Counted from the stretch's first letter, positions 47,102 through 56,145 are shown. The stretch: 64,000 nucleotides of DNA from Deltaproteobacteria bacterium (GCA_006226595.1 SBGP01000010.1:79667-143666), one strand, 5' to 3'. Numbers and translations: made by a program. The notes: generated by a model not told the origin, from the sequence alone.

Positions 47102-47830
47102 ATGACCGGGGCCTTCGACGCCCACGCCCACCTCGATCAACTCGGTGAGACCAGGCTGTCCGAGGTGCTGGGTCGCGCTCGGGCCGCCGGGGTCGACGGC
47201 TTTGCTCTGGCCGGCGCGAACCCCGAGCACTGGGACCACCTGGAGGCGATCGCGCGGCGCGTCGGTGCACTGTGGCAGCTCGGCCTACACCCATGGTGGG
47301 CGCAAGCGCTCGACGAAGCCGGCCAGGACGCCGTGCTCGCGCGGCTGGAGCAACGGCTGAGTCCCCACGGGATCGGTGAGACGGGGCTCGATGCGACGCG
47401 CGCACGGGACGACCGGTCGCGCCAGCTCCAGGAGCGCGCCTATCGCCTACAGCTCGACCTGGCCCAGGCCCGGAACCTGCCGGTGGTCCTCCATGGGGTG
47501 CGCGCATGGGGGCGCGTGCTCGAGCTCCTCCCCCGGGACACCGACGGCGTGCTCCACGCGTTCACGGGCTCGCCCGAGCTCGCCGAACAAGCAGTCCGGC
47601 GCGGGCTGCACGTCTCGTTCGGACGCACGCTGTTCGACTCGCCGCGCACGCGGGAGGCGGCTCGGCGCGTGCCGGGGGGACGGCTACTCCTCGAGAGTGA
47701 CGCGCCCGACGGCGGTGAACCCGCCGACCTCCCGAAGCTCGCAGCTCTCGTCGCCGAGCTTCGCGGCGAAGATCCCGCCGAGCGGCTAGCAGAATCATCC
47801 GAGAACGCGCGCCGCCTGTTTCGCGCCTGA
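47102..47830 (+). CDS. TatD-family metal-dependent hydrolase
   Basis: A 242-residue TIM-barrel hydrolase: D-A-H-A-H-L-D binds the first metal, G-E-T-G-L-D the bridging Glu, L-H-G-V and H-A-F-T-G the later His, and E-S-D-A-P the catalytic Asp. Known relatives are 3-prime exonucleases or DNA-repair nucleases. The start is ATG 47102 with GGGAGG four bases before. The acyl-CoA dehydrogenase gene follows after eight bases, probably in the same transcript. Confidence 0.88.
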   Translation: MTGAFDAHAHLDQLGETRLSEVLGRARAAGVDGFALAGANPEHWDHLEAIARRVGALWQLGLHPWWAQALDEAGQDAVLARLEQRLSPHGIGETGLDATRARDDRSRQLQERAYRLQLDLAQARNLPVVLHGVRAWGRVLELLPRDTDGVLHAFTGSPELAEQAVRRGLHVSFGRTLFDSPRTREAARRVPGGRLLLESDAPDGGEPADLPKLAALVAELRGEDPAERLAESSENARRLFRA

Positions 47831-47838
47831 GGACTCCG

Positions 47839-49455
47839 ATGCCCCATCCCCGTACCGTCCACGCCCGCGAGGGCTTCGCCGCCTGGCGCGCCGACCTGCG
47901 TCGCAACGCCATGGACGCCGATCCGCACCTCGTGTCGCTGCTTCGTCGCTACGGTCGCGACGACCTGCTGCCCGAGCTCCAGGCCTACGGCGCGATCACG
48001 ACGACGGAGCTCGACGAGCTCGCTCGGGTCACCAACCGCGACGAGAACCTCCCGGTGCTCCAGCGCTACGACGGGCAGGGCAACCGTACCGAGTCCGTGG
48101 CGTTCCACCCCGACTACCACCGCATGGGCCGGCTGATCTACGACACCGGCATCATCTCGAAGTACGCCGAAGCCGGAAACGAGCTCGCGACGATCAGCCT
48201 GCTCTACCTCACCGCCCAGAACGGCGAGGCCGGGCACTGCTGCCCCATCGCATGCACCGCGGGTCTCGTGAAGATCCTCCAGCAGGACGAGGCACCGCAC
48301 ACCGAGTGGCTCGAGCGGCTCTACGACCCGAACTACGACACCCACTTTCATGGCGCGCAGTTCCTCACCGAGGTCCAGGGCGGCAGCGACGTCGGCGCCA
48401 ACGCCGTGGTGGCACGCGAAGAAGACGGTGTGTGGCGGCTGACCGGGGAGAAGTGGTTCTGCTCGGTCATCGACGCGCAGATGTTCCTCGTCACCGCCCG
48501 CCCCGAGGGTGAGGGCCAGGGCACCCGTGGGCTGATGGCCTTCGCGGTGCCTCGCCAGGTGGACGGGCAGGTCAACGACTTCCGCATCCGTCGGCTCAAG
48601 TACAAGCTCGGTACTCGCTCGATGGCCTCCGCCGAGGTGGACTTCGAGGGAGCCATCGGCGTGCCCGTCGGCAACTTCAAGAAGACAGTGGAGGTCGTGC
48701 TCAACACCTCTCGGCTGTTCAACGCGATCTGCAGTTCCGGCGCCATTCACCGTGCCGCCCGCGAGGCCGAGGCCTACGCGAAGACGCGCATCGCCTTCGG
48801 TCAGCCCATCCTCGCGTTCCCGACCGTGGCGCGTATCGTCGCGCGGCTCAAGTGCGAGGCCTACGCTGCCCGCAGCCTCACGTTCTTGCTCGGCCACCTC
48901 TCGGACCGGCTGTCCACCGGAAAGGCCGGCGAGGACGAGGCCGCCGCCTACCGCATGCTCGTGAACCTGAACAAGTTCTGGACCGCGCACGTCGCGACCA
49001 GCGCGGTACGCGATGCCATCGAGGTCCTCGGCGGCAACGGCGCCATCGAGGAGTTCAGCGTCCTGCCCCGCCTGCTGCGCGACATGATCGTGTGCGAGGC
49101 CTGGGAAGGTGGCCACAACGTGCTCTGCGCGCAGGTGCTCAAGGACAGCGCCAAGCTCGGCACCCACGAGGGCACCTTCCGCTTCCTCGCGGCGCTCGGC
49201 GGTGAGACCCCGGAGCTGGCGCGCGCTCGCGAGCGCTGGCAGCTGCTCCTCGACATGAACCCCGCCCTGCAGCCCGTGTACATGCGCGACATCGCCGAAG
49301 AGCTGCGCGTGCTGCTCCAGGTCCACGCGCTGCGTGCCGAGGCCGCGCACGAGGGGTCCGACCCGCTGCTTCCGGCGGTCATCGAGCACCTCACCGCCGG
49401 TGACCCGCTCGCGGACCAAGGCCTGGTGACGCGCCTGCGCACCCTACTCGCGTAG
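47839..49455 (+). CDS. AidB-like acyl-CoA dehydrogenase
   Basis: A 538-residue flavoprotein. The active-site segment G-G-N-G-A-I-E-E-F-S...C-E-A-W-E-G-G-H-N-V-L-C-A-Q-V-L places Glu423 at the usual catalytic position and has the W-E-G form seen in AidB-type enzymes. The F-L-T-E-V-Q-G-G-S-D-V-G-A-N motif (around 174) is the FAD-binding strand. The extra 140 C-terminal residues are helical, as in long members. Function could be acyl-CoA oxidation or an AidB-like role in alkylation stress. It overlaps the convergent PH-domain gene by 12 bp. Confidence 0.88.
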   Translation: MPHPRTVHAREGFAAWRADLRRNAMDADPHLVSLLRRYGRDDLLPELQAYGAITTTELDELARVTNRDENLPVLQRYDGQGNRTESVAFHPDYHRMGRLIYDTGIISKYAEAGNELATISLLYLTAQNGEAGHCCPIACTAGLVKILQQDEAPHTEWLERLYDPNYDTHFHGAQFLTEVQGGSDVGANAVVAREEDGVWRLTGEKWFCSVIDAQMFLVTARPEGEGQGTRGLMAFAVPRQVDGQVNDFRIRRLKYKLGTRSMASAEVDFEGAIGVPVGNFKKTVEVVLNTSRLFNAICSSGAIHRAAREAEAYAKTRIAFGQPILAFPTVARIVARLKCEAYAARSLTFLLGHLSDRLSTGKAGEDEAAAYRMLVNLNKFWTAHVATSAVRDAIEVLGGNGAIEEFSVLPRLLRDMIVCEAWEGGHNVLCAQVLKDSAKLGTHEGTFRFLAALGGETPELARARERWQLLLDMNPALQPVYMRDIAEELRVLLQVHALRAEAAHEGSDPLLPAVIEHLTAGDPLADQGLVTRLRTLLA

Positions 49456-49935
49456 GGCGTCGACGAAGGATGCGGGGTTCGCGGGGGTGATCAACAGGTC
49501 TCTCCCCTGCTCCCGCTCGACGACGACGAACGGCTCGGTCCGCGAGATCCAGAACTCGAGCAGTCCCCGGGCGGTGTACAGCCAGCCGAAGCCACCGAAC
49601 AGGCCGCCGGCGCCGATGCGCAGGCCATAGCGGTAGGTCTGCTTGAAGGCCTCGCCGTCGACCTCGCGCACCGACGCGATGTCCGAGCGCGGAATACGGC
49701 GCGTCCAGGTCGGAAACACGATGCACAGCTCGTCCTCGGTGAGCTCGAAGGCCGTGGGTCGAAGCAGCGCCCACACGAGCACGCCCACGCCCACCAGCGC
49801 CAGTGCCGAAGCCGCCAGCGCCAACTCGCCGATCACGACGCCGTAGGCGAGCAGCCCCACCGCGATCAGGCTGACGAGGGCGGTGAGCCCGCCGATGGTC
49901 GCGTCCATCGGCGCCAGCGGCCACCGCCGCACCAT
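49444..49935 (-). CDS. Two-helix membrane protein with PH-like domain
   Basis: A 163-residue protein with a transmembrane hairpin (about 14-60) and a cytosolic PH-like beta domain: A-F-E-L-T-E-D-E-L-C-I-V-F-P-T-W-T-R-R-I-P-R-S-D-I-A-S-V-R-E-V-D. Its ATG shares one base with the stop of the RND-OMF gene (TGATG), so it is the last gene of the efflux operon and co-translated with it. PH-like membrane proteins of this kind are of unknown role; an accessory to the pump is possible. Confidence 0.72.
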   Translation of the reverse strand: MVRRWPLAPMDATIGGLTALVSLIAVGLLAYGVVIGELALAASALALVGVGVLVWALLRPTAFELTEDELCIVFPTWTRRIPRSDIASVREVDGEAFKQTYRYGLRIGAGGLFGGFGWLYTARGLLEFWISRTEPFVVVEREQGRDLLITPANPASFVDALRE

Positions 49936-52900
49936 CAGCGGCCGTACTCGCCGGTGGCGACCAGCAGGTCGATGGCCGCGAGGTCGCGCTGCATGCGCTC
50001 GCTCAGCTGTCCGAGCAGCGCCTGGTCGAGCTGCAGTCGCGCCTGCTCGACATCGAGCCAGGTCGCGCCGCCGCCCTCGAGCCCCCGCTCCGCGTAGGTC
50101 AGCGACAGCTTGGCGAGCTCGACTTCCTTCTCGACGTCGACGAGGGCCTGCTGGGCCGCCTCGTAGGCGACCCACGCCTTGCGCACCTCGTGCTCGGCGT
50201 CGATCCCGGCCTTGAGCCGCGCGAGCTCGGCCGACCGCGACTGCGACGCCGCCTGCTTCGCGGCTGCCTTGACCGCGCCACCATCCCACAGGGTCCAGTT
50301 GCCCTCGATGCTGGCGGTCCAGAAGGTCTTGGAGGGGCCGAAGCCGACGGCCTCGTTGTAGATGTAGGAGAAGTTCGCGTCGACCTTGGGCGCCCACTGG
50401 AGCCAGGTCCCGTCGCGCTGAAGCCGCGCCACGCGGCTCCGCGCCTCCGCGGCCTCGAGGTCGGGACGCTCGCGTCGCGCCGTGGCCACCGCCTCGTCCA
50501 CACCCGCGGGAACCGCGACCGGCTCGGGCGTGACCAGGCCTACCGAGCTGGGGAGGCCGGTCATCACCTCGAACGACAGCGAGGCCTGAAGCTCGGCTTC
50601 CTCGGCATCCTTGCGCTGGCGACGGGCCTGCGAGAGCGCGACCTCCGCCTGGAGCTTGGGCAGTGCCGCGGTGCTACCCGCGGCGTTCAGTCGCGAGGCG
50701 AGCTCGAACTGGGACTCGGCGCGCTTCTCGGCGGCGCGAGCGAGCTCGACCCGCTTGCGGGCGGTGAGCAGGTTGTAGTAGCTGGCCGCGACACCGGAGC
50801 GGATCTGCTGGGTCTGGCGCTGCTCGTCGGCACGCGCCGCATCGAGGGTCGCGTAGGCACCACGCAGACCCGGCAGCGCGCTGCCCGAGAACAGCGGCTG
50901 GGACACCGTGAGCCGCGCTTGCCACGAGGTCTTCGGCTGGATGACCTGCGGCTCCATGCCCGAGGTGTCCACGAAGTCCTCGAGGCCCGGCGGGATGAAC
51001 GTCGACGGGTCGAGCACCGTCTCGTACTGGTTGACCGTGTACGAGGCATTCGCGAGCACCTTGGGCGACAGCGCCGCCCACGCCTGGCCGCGGAGGGCCT
51101 CGGACTGCACCGTCTGCTCGCGCACCATGCCGAGGTCGAGCTGGCTGCGCTCGGCCGAGGCCCAGGCCTGCTCGAGGGTGACGACCTCCTGCGCGTGCGC
51201 CTGGCCCGCGGCGAGGGCCGCGAGGAGGAACACGGGCACCAGCTTCGCGGCGTTCACCGCGGCGGCGCTCACGTCGACGGTGTCGCGACGTCCGAGGTTC
51301 CGGATGTCGTCGTAGATGCCGTACAGCGTGGGCACCATGACCAGCGTGAGCACGGTGGCGAAGGAGAGGCCGAAGATGACGGCAATCGCCATCGGTCCCC
51401 ACCAGTCCGCGCTCTGACCGCCGATCTGCACGATCTGGTGGAAGTCGCCGCGGAACACCGCCGAGAAGTTCACCGAGAAGCCGACGGCCATGGGAATCAG
51501 GCCGAGCACGGTGGTGATCGCGGTGAGCATGACCGGGCGGAAGCGCACGATACCGGCCTGGATCAGCGCTTCGCGCGTGGACATGCCGCGTCCTTCGAGC
51601 TGCTGGACGTAGTCGAGGAGCACGATGGCGTTGTTGACCACGACGCCGGCGAGGCTGATGACGCCGATGCCCGTCATGATCACGCCGAAGGGCGTTCCCG
51701 TGATGAGCAGGCCCCAGAGCACGCCGGTCAGCGACAGCACCACGCTCGCGAGGATGATGGCCGGCATCCACACGCTGTCGAACTGGGTGACGAGCACGAG
51801 CAGGATGAGCGCGATGGCGATGAAGAACGCGCGACCGAGGAAGGCCATGGACTCGGCCTGGTCGTCCTGCGCACCGCCCAGGCGGAGGTAGGTGCCGTCC
51901 GGCGTCTCGTAGGCCTCGATCATCGCGCGGACCTGCTGCTGGACCTCGTTCGCGTTGAAGCCGTCGGCCACGTCACCGGTGATGGTGATCACCAGGTCCT
52001 GGTCGATGTGCTGAATGGCGCCCGTGCCGCCGGCGAGCTCGTAGGAGGCCACCGCGGAGATCGGCACCGGGAAGGTGTCGGGGCTGCGGTCCTCGCGGCC
52101 CGGCAGGCGGATGTCGAGCACGGACTGGAGGTTGTCGCGGAACAGCGGGTCGAGCTCCACGACGATGTCGTACTTGTCCTCGCCGTCGCGGATCTCCGAG
52201 GCCTTGGCACCTGCCACGGCCGTGCGGACGGTGTTGCCGACGAGGTTGGCCTTCACGCCGACGCGCTCGGCGGCGCCACGGTCGATGCGCAGCTGCAGCT
52301 CGGGACGACCGACGCGGTAGTTGTCCTCGAGGTCGGTCACGCCGGGGATCTGGCCGATCTCGCGACGCACGCGCTGGGCGAGTGCACCCACCTCGTGGAA
52401 GGAGTCACCCGAGACCTCGACCGCGATGTCGGCGCCAACCGGCGGGCCCATGCGCTCCGGCTCCACCGTGATGTTCACGCCCGGGATCTGGCTCGCCGCC
52501 GCGCGAATCTTCTCGATGGTCTGCGCGGTCTCCTCGACCCGCACCTTCTCGCCGATCTTCGCGTCGTTCGCGCTCGGCAGGAAGTCCACGGTGATCTTGG
52601 CCTCGTTGGTCGAGGTCTGACGTCCCGCGAGCGGGTCCGAGCCGCCGGACACGCCGGTCTCGGCCACCCACACATCGACGTTCTCTTCGCCCGCGAGCAC
52701 GGCTTCGAGCTCGCGCACGACGCGGTCCGTGGTCTCGAGCGCGGTGCCGTCGGCGGCGCGCACGGCGATGACCGCGCGGTTCGGCTGAGTCTCCGGGAAG
52801 AACTCGGTGCCGTGGTTGAGCACGCCGTAGATCGCGAAGGTCACGAGCAGCGCGCCCACTCCGAGAGCCGCGACCAGGTAGCGCATCGAGATCGACGCCC

Positions 52901-54449
52901 CCAGGACCTGGCTGTACGACTTCATGACGGGTCCGAGCGAGTCGAGGTCGACCACGTCCAGCTCGCCGTCTCCGCGGTTCGCGGCCACCGTCGCCGGCAT
53001 CAGACGCGACGTGAACACGGGCAGCACCATGATCGCCACGATCAGCGACGACACGAGCACGATGATCAGCGTCTTGGGCAGGAAGCCCATGAACTCGCCC
53101 ATGATGCCGGTCCAGAACACCAGCGGGAAGAACGCGGCCACGGTGGTCGCCGTCGACGCGGCCACCGCGAGCGCGACCTCGTCGGTACCGTCGATGCTCG
53201 CCTGGATGCGGTCCTTGCCCATCTCCATGTGTCGGTAGATGTTCTCGACGACGACGATGGCATTGTCGACGAGCATGCCGAGCGCGAGGATCAGGCTGAA
53301 GAGCACGATCATGTTGAGCGTGAACCCGAGTGCGTCGAGCAGCATGAAGCCCATGAGCATCGACAGCGGGATGGCGGCGGCGACGAAGGTCGAGCTGCGC
53401 ACGCCCATGAACGCGAGGATGACGGCGACGACGAGGATGAGCGCGGTGACGATGTTGTTCTGGAGCTCGTCGACCGAGGCGCGGATCTGCTCGGACTGGT
53501 CGGCGAGGATCTCGACCTGGACGTCTTCTGGCCAGTCGGCGCGCATCTCTTCGACGAGCACCTTGATGGCGTCGGCGACCTCGATGATGTTCGCGCCGGG
53601 ACGCTTGGTCACCGACACCGACACCGAGGGCTGGCCGTTGAGCCGCGCGTAGGAGGAGCGCGTCGAGAACCCGTCGACCACGCGCGCGATGTCGCGCACG
53701 AACACAGGCCGATCGCCGACGCGCTTGATCGGGACCTCGGCGATCTCCTCGGCGATGGTGAGCTCGCTCGGCGTGCGCACCAGCACGGTGCCCGCGCCCG
53801 CGTCGACCTCGCCGCCGGGAATGTTGCTGTTCGCGTCGCCGATGGCGCCGGTGACGTCGTGGAGCGCGAGTCCGTAGTGAGACAGGCGGATGGGATCGAC
53901 GTGGACCTGGATCTCGCGATCGAGGCCGCCGGCGATCTTCGCGTCGAGCACGCCCTGGATCCGGGTGGCCTTGTCCTTGAGACCCTCGGCAAGCTCCTTG
54001 AGGTCCTCCTCGTCGTGCGGACCACCGATGTTCACGAGGAGCACGGGGATGTCGGAGAAGTTGATCTCGCGGATCGACGGCTCCTCCGCGTCCTCGGGGA
54101 GCTCGGACTTGGCGCGCGACACGCGGTCACGCACCTTCTGGAGCGCGTCCTCGATGATCACGTCGGGCTCGAACTCGATCGAGACGACGCTGATGCCCTC
54201 ACCGGAGGTCGAGCTCATCTTCTTCACGTCCTGGAGGGACGCGAGCTCGCGCTCCATCGGGATCGTGACCAGGCCCTCGACGTCCTCGGGGGAAACCCCG
54301 ACGTAGGGAGTGGTGATGAGCACCACCGGAATCGTGATGTCTGGCGAGGACTCACGGGGCAGCGTCGCGTACGACAACGTGCCGAAGAGCACGACGCAGA
54401 ACACCGCGATGAAGACGGTGGTGGCGTGATTGACGAGCCAGCGGACCAT
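49935..54449 (-). CDS. RND efflux permease fused to TolC-type outer-membrane factor
   Basis: One uninterrupted 1504-codon frame. Residues 1-1045 are a complete HAE-type RND permease: 12 transmembrane helices, two large periplasmic loops, the N-terminal V-N-H-A-T-T-V-F-I start and the TM12 M-V-P-T-L-Y-G end. At the proton relay, Asp395 is followed by Asn396 (AcrB has Asp-Asp) and Asn939 stands where AcrB has Lys940. A 20-residue cytosolic linker leads to a full signal peptide (residues 1065-1086, A-A-K-L-V-P-V-F-L-L-A-A-L-A-A-G-Q-A-H-A). A complete 418-residue TolC-like protein (1087-1504) follows, with long coiled coils and two OEP repeats. No ribosome-binding site precedes the signal segment. 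Topologically, TM12 ends in the cytosol, so the signal can re-enter the membrane and be cut after AHA. It lies 9 bases after the adaptor gene. Confidence 0.93.
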   Translation of the reverse strand: MVRWLVNHATTVFIAVFCVVLFGTLSYATLPRESSPDITIPVVLITTPYVGVSPEDVEGLVTIPMERELASLQDVKKMSSTSGEGISVVSIEFEPDVIIEDALQKVRDRVSRAKSELPEDAEEPSIREINFSDIPVLLVNIGGPHDEEDLKELAEGLKDKATRIQGVLDAKIAGGLDREIQVHVDPIRLSHYGLALHDVTGAIGDANSNIPGGEVDAGAGTVLVRTPSELTIAEEIAEVPIKRVGDRPVFVRDIARVVDGFSTRSSYARLNGQPSVSVSVTKRPGANIIEVADAIKVLVEEMRADWPEDVQVEILADQSEQIRASVDELQNNIVTALILVVAVILAFMGVRSSTFVAAAIPLSMLMGFMLLDALGFTLNMIVLFSLILALGMLVDNAIVVVENIYRHMEMGKDRIQASIDGTDEVALAVAASTATTVAAFFPLVFWTGIMGEFMGFLPKTLIIVLVSSLIVAIMVLPVFTSRLMPATVAANRGDGELDVVDLDSLGPVMKSYSQVLGASISMRYLVAALGVGALLVTFAIYGVLNHGTEFFPETQPNRAVIAVRAADGTALETTDRVVRELEAVLAGEENVDVWVAETGVSGGSDPLAGRQTSTNEAKITVDFLPSANDAKIGEKVRVEETAQTIEKIRAAASQIPGVNITVEPERMGPPVGADIAVEVSGDSFHEVGALAQRVRREIGQIPGVTDLEDNYRVGRPELQLRIDRGAAERVGVKANLVGNTVRTAVAGAKASEIRDGEDKYDIVVELDPLFRDNLQSVLDIRLPGREDRSPDTFPVPISAVASYELAGGTGAIQHIDQDLVITITGDVADGFNANEVQQQVRAMIEAYETPDGTYLRLGGAQDDQAESMAFLGRAFFIAIALILLVLVTQFDSVWMPAIILASVVLSLTGVLWGLLITGTPFGVIMTGIGVISLAGVVVNNAIVLLDYVQQLEGRGMSTREALIQAGIVRFRPVMLTAITTVLGLIPMAVGFSVNFSAVFRGDFHQIVQIGGQSADWWGPMAIAVIFGLSFATVLTLVMVPTLYGIYDDIRNLGRRDTVDVSAAAVNAAKLVPVFLLAALAAGQAHAQEVVTLEQAWASAERSQLDLGMVREQTVQSEALRGQAWAALSPKVLANASYTVNQYETVLDPSTFIPPGLEDFVDTSGMEPQVIQPKTSWQARLTVSQPLFSGSALPGLRGAYATLDAARADEQRQTQQIRSGVAASYYNLLTARKRVELARAAEKRAESQFELASRLNAAGSTAALPKLQAEVALSQARRQRKDAEEAELQASLSFEVMTGLPSSVGLVTPEPVAVPAGVDEAVATARRERPDLEAAEARSRVARLQRDGTWLQWAPKVDANFSYIYNEAVGFGPSKTFWTASIEGNWTLWDGGAVKAAAKQAASQSRSAELARLKAGIDAEHEVRKAWVAYEAAQQALVDVEKEVELAKLSLTYAERGLEGGGATWLDVEQARLQLDQALLGQLSERMQRDLAAIDLLVATGEYGR

Positions 54450-54458
54450 GACGGACCC

Positions 54459-55529
54459 CTAGAAGACCGGGCGACCGGTCGAGCAGCAGGTGCCCTCCCG
54501 GGAGACCAGCACTGCATCGCCGTCGACGAGCAGGCGGTGGCCGTTGATGATGATGCGGTCGCCGAAGGACACACCGCTGGTGACGACAACCTGGTCGTAG
54601 GTCACGCGACCGAGCTCGACCGGCTGCCACACGGCGGTGCCGTCGCGCTCGGTGAACACGCCCGCGCCCTCGAGCCGGGTGACCACCCAGTCCTGGGGAA
54701 TCACCACCGCGTCGCCGCCGAGTTCCTGGTTGACGCGCACGCGGGCGATCATGCCGGGAAGCAGCTCGCCGTCGGGGTTGTCGACCTCGACCTCGACGAC
54801 GAAGGTCCGCGTGCGCGTGTCGGCCGCGGCGGGCACGTCGACGATACGACCGGAGAACACGCCCGAGCGCGCCGGCGAGGTCACCTCGACCTCCATGCCG
54901 GTCGCGAGCGCGACGACATCACGGTCGGGCACCGACAGCGACACGCGGACCGGATCGAGCTGCACGAGGCGCGCCACCGGCGAGCCGGGGCCGACGACCT
55001 CACCGACCTCGAGGTCGATCGAGGCCACCGTTCCGGCGAACGGCGCGGTGATGCGCGCGCGACGGTACTGCGCCTGAGCCCGCGTGAGCCCGGCCTCGAG
55101 TACCTTGACCTGCGTGCGGGCCCCGTCGAGCTGCGCCTTGGACGCGAGGTCGCCGAGGGCCTCGACGCGTCCGAGATCGGCGCGCGCCAGCTCCAGCTGA
55201 GCTTCGGCCTGCTGCACACCAGCGGCGTACAGCGAGGCGTCGACGGACACGAGGTGCTGGCCCTTCTTGACCATCGCCCCGGGCTCGACCTTGACGCTCT
55301 CGACGTAGCCACCGAGTGCCGCGGCGAGCGCCGCGTCACGGGAGCCTTCGATCTCGCCGGGGAGGTTGAGCTCGACGCGAGCCACGCTGGGCTCGACCGC
55401 GACGACCTCGACGCGCGTCGCCTTGGCGTCGCTGACGACGGGGGTCTCCGCGGCCTGCTCGGCCTCGGCCACACATCCGGTGAGCGCCCCGACCACTGCG
55501 GTCACGGCGAGTAGCTGTAGGAAGCGCAT
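54459..55529 (-). CDS. RND periplasmic adaptor lipoprotein (membrane fusion protein)
   Basis: A 356-residue lipoprotein (M-R-F-L-Q-L-L-A-V-T-A-V-V-G-A-L-T-G-C). It has the usual adaptor order: lipoyl half, a short alpha-hairpin coiled coil (Q-A-E-A-Q-L-E-L-A-R-A-D-L-G-R-V-E-A-L), second lipoyl half (A-R-I-T-A-P-F-A-G-T-V), beta-barrel and membrane-proximal domain. The hairpin is short, as in MexA-like adaptors. It ends with a C-C pair near the C-terminus, which is uncommon. It bridges the permease and the outer-membrane factor, which here are one polypeptide. The start shares one base with the TetR stop (TGATG). Confidence 0.93.
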   Translation of the reverse strand: MRFLQLLAVTAVVGALTGCVAEAEQAAETPVVSDAKATRVEVVAVEPSVARVELNLPGEIEGSRDAALAAALGGYVESVKVEPGAMVKKGQHLVSVDASLYAAGVQQAEAQLELARADLGRVEALGDLASKAQLDGARTQVKVLEAGLTRAQAQYRRARITAPFAGTVASIDLEVGEVVGPGSPVARLVQLDPVRVSLSVPDRDVVALATGMEVEVTSPARSGVFSGRIVDVPAAADTRTRTFVVEVEVDNPDGELLPGMIARVRVNQELGGDAVVIPQDWVVTRLEGAGVFTERDGTAVWQPVELGRVTYDQVVVTSGVSFGDRIIINGHRLLVDGDAVLVSREGTCCSTGRPVF

Positions 55530-56107
55530 CAGGCCCCCACTCCTCGATAGAAGATGTCGATGATGGTGGCGGCGTGGTCCTCGGGGCGCGTGCAGTCCCC
55601 GTGGAGGGCCGCGACGCACGCGAGGTTGACCATGCCGATGAAAGCGAGGATGCCGCCGTGCGGGTCGAGATCGGCGCGGATCTCGCCTGCGCTCACGCCG
55701 GCAGCGAAGACGTCCTGCAGCACCGCGATCTTGCGCAGGTGCAGGCTCATGATGTCGACCGAGGGCTGCTCGCGCTCGGTGGGCTGCTGCACGGTGAGCA
55801 GCAGGCGCAGGGCGTCCTGGTTGTTCGCCGCCTCGCGGATGTACTCGCGGGCGAAGCGAGCAAGCTGCTCCCGGACGGTGCCACCCGGAGCCACCGCGTC
55901 GCGGACGATCTCTTCGATGCGGTCGATGTGGTAGTGCACGACCTTCAGGAACAGGCTCTCCTTGTTCCCGAAGTGGTAGTAGAGCGTCGGCTTGGTGACG
56001 CCCACGGCCTCGGCCAGCTCGCGCACCGAGGTCGAGCCGTAGCCTTTGTGTGCAAACAATCGGGTCGCTTCACGGACGATGCGATCCGGCAGGTCTTCTT
56101 CGCCCAC
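55529..56107 (-). CDS. TetR/AcrR-family repressor of the efflux operon
   Basis: A 192-residue regulator. The N-terminal HTH is textbook TetR: I-V-R-E-A-T-R-L-F-A-H-K-G-Y-G-S-T-S-V-R-E-L-A-E-A-V-G-V-T-K-P-T-L-Y-Y-H-F-G-N-K-E-S-L-F. The C-terminal helical domain would bind a pump substrate. It starts at GTG 56107 with AAGGAG upstream and is the first gene of the operon TetR-adaptor-RND/OMF-PH. A partial palindrome about 20 bases upstream is its likely operator, which implies autoregulation. Confidence 0.93.
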   Translation of the reverse strand: MGEEDLPDRIVREATRLFAHKGYGSTSVRELAEAVGVTKPTLYYHFGNKESLFLKVVHYHIDRIEEIVRDAVAPGGTVREQLARFAREYIREAANNQDALRLLLTVQQPTEREQPSVDIMSLHLRKIAVLQDVFAAGVSAGEIRADLDPHGGILAFIGMVNLACVAALHGDCTRPEDHAATIIDIFYRGVGA

Positions 56108-56127
56108 GGGGTGCTCCTTCCACGGAG

Positions 56128-56145
56128 CTACTTACCGGTCGGTAG
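56128..56145. promoter_or_regulatory. Candidate TetR operator of the efflux operon
   Basis: CTACTTACCGGTCGGTAG: 14 of 18 positions are palindromic with a perfect ACCGGT centre, and the right half gives the CTACCGACCGGT form often bound by AcrR-like repressors. It lies 21 bases upstream of the TetR start codon. Confidence 0.65.

Noticed and set aside
51190..51300. Separate OMF gene starting inside the RND frame
   Set aside because: No Shine-Dalgarno, no stop codon between the two parts, continuous frame; kept as a fusion, although not formally excluded.
50190..55514. A 1774-codon open frame on the plus strand opposite the efflux genes
   Set aside because: It is antisense to the RND-OMF and adaptor genes, is rich in Arg/His/Gly/Asp as expected of shadow frames in high-GC DNA, and contains no domain motif.
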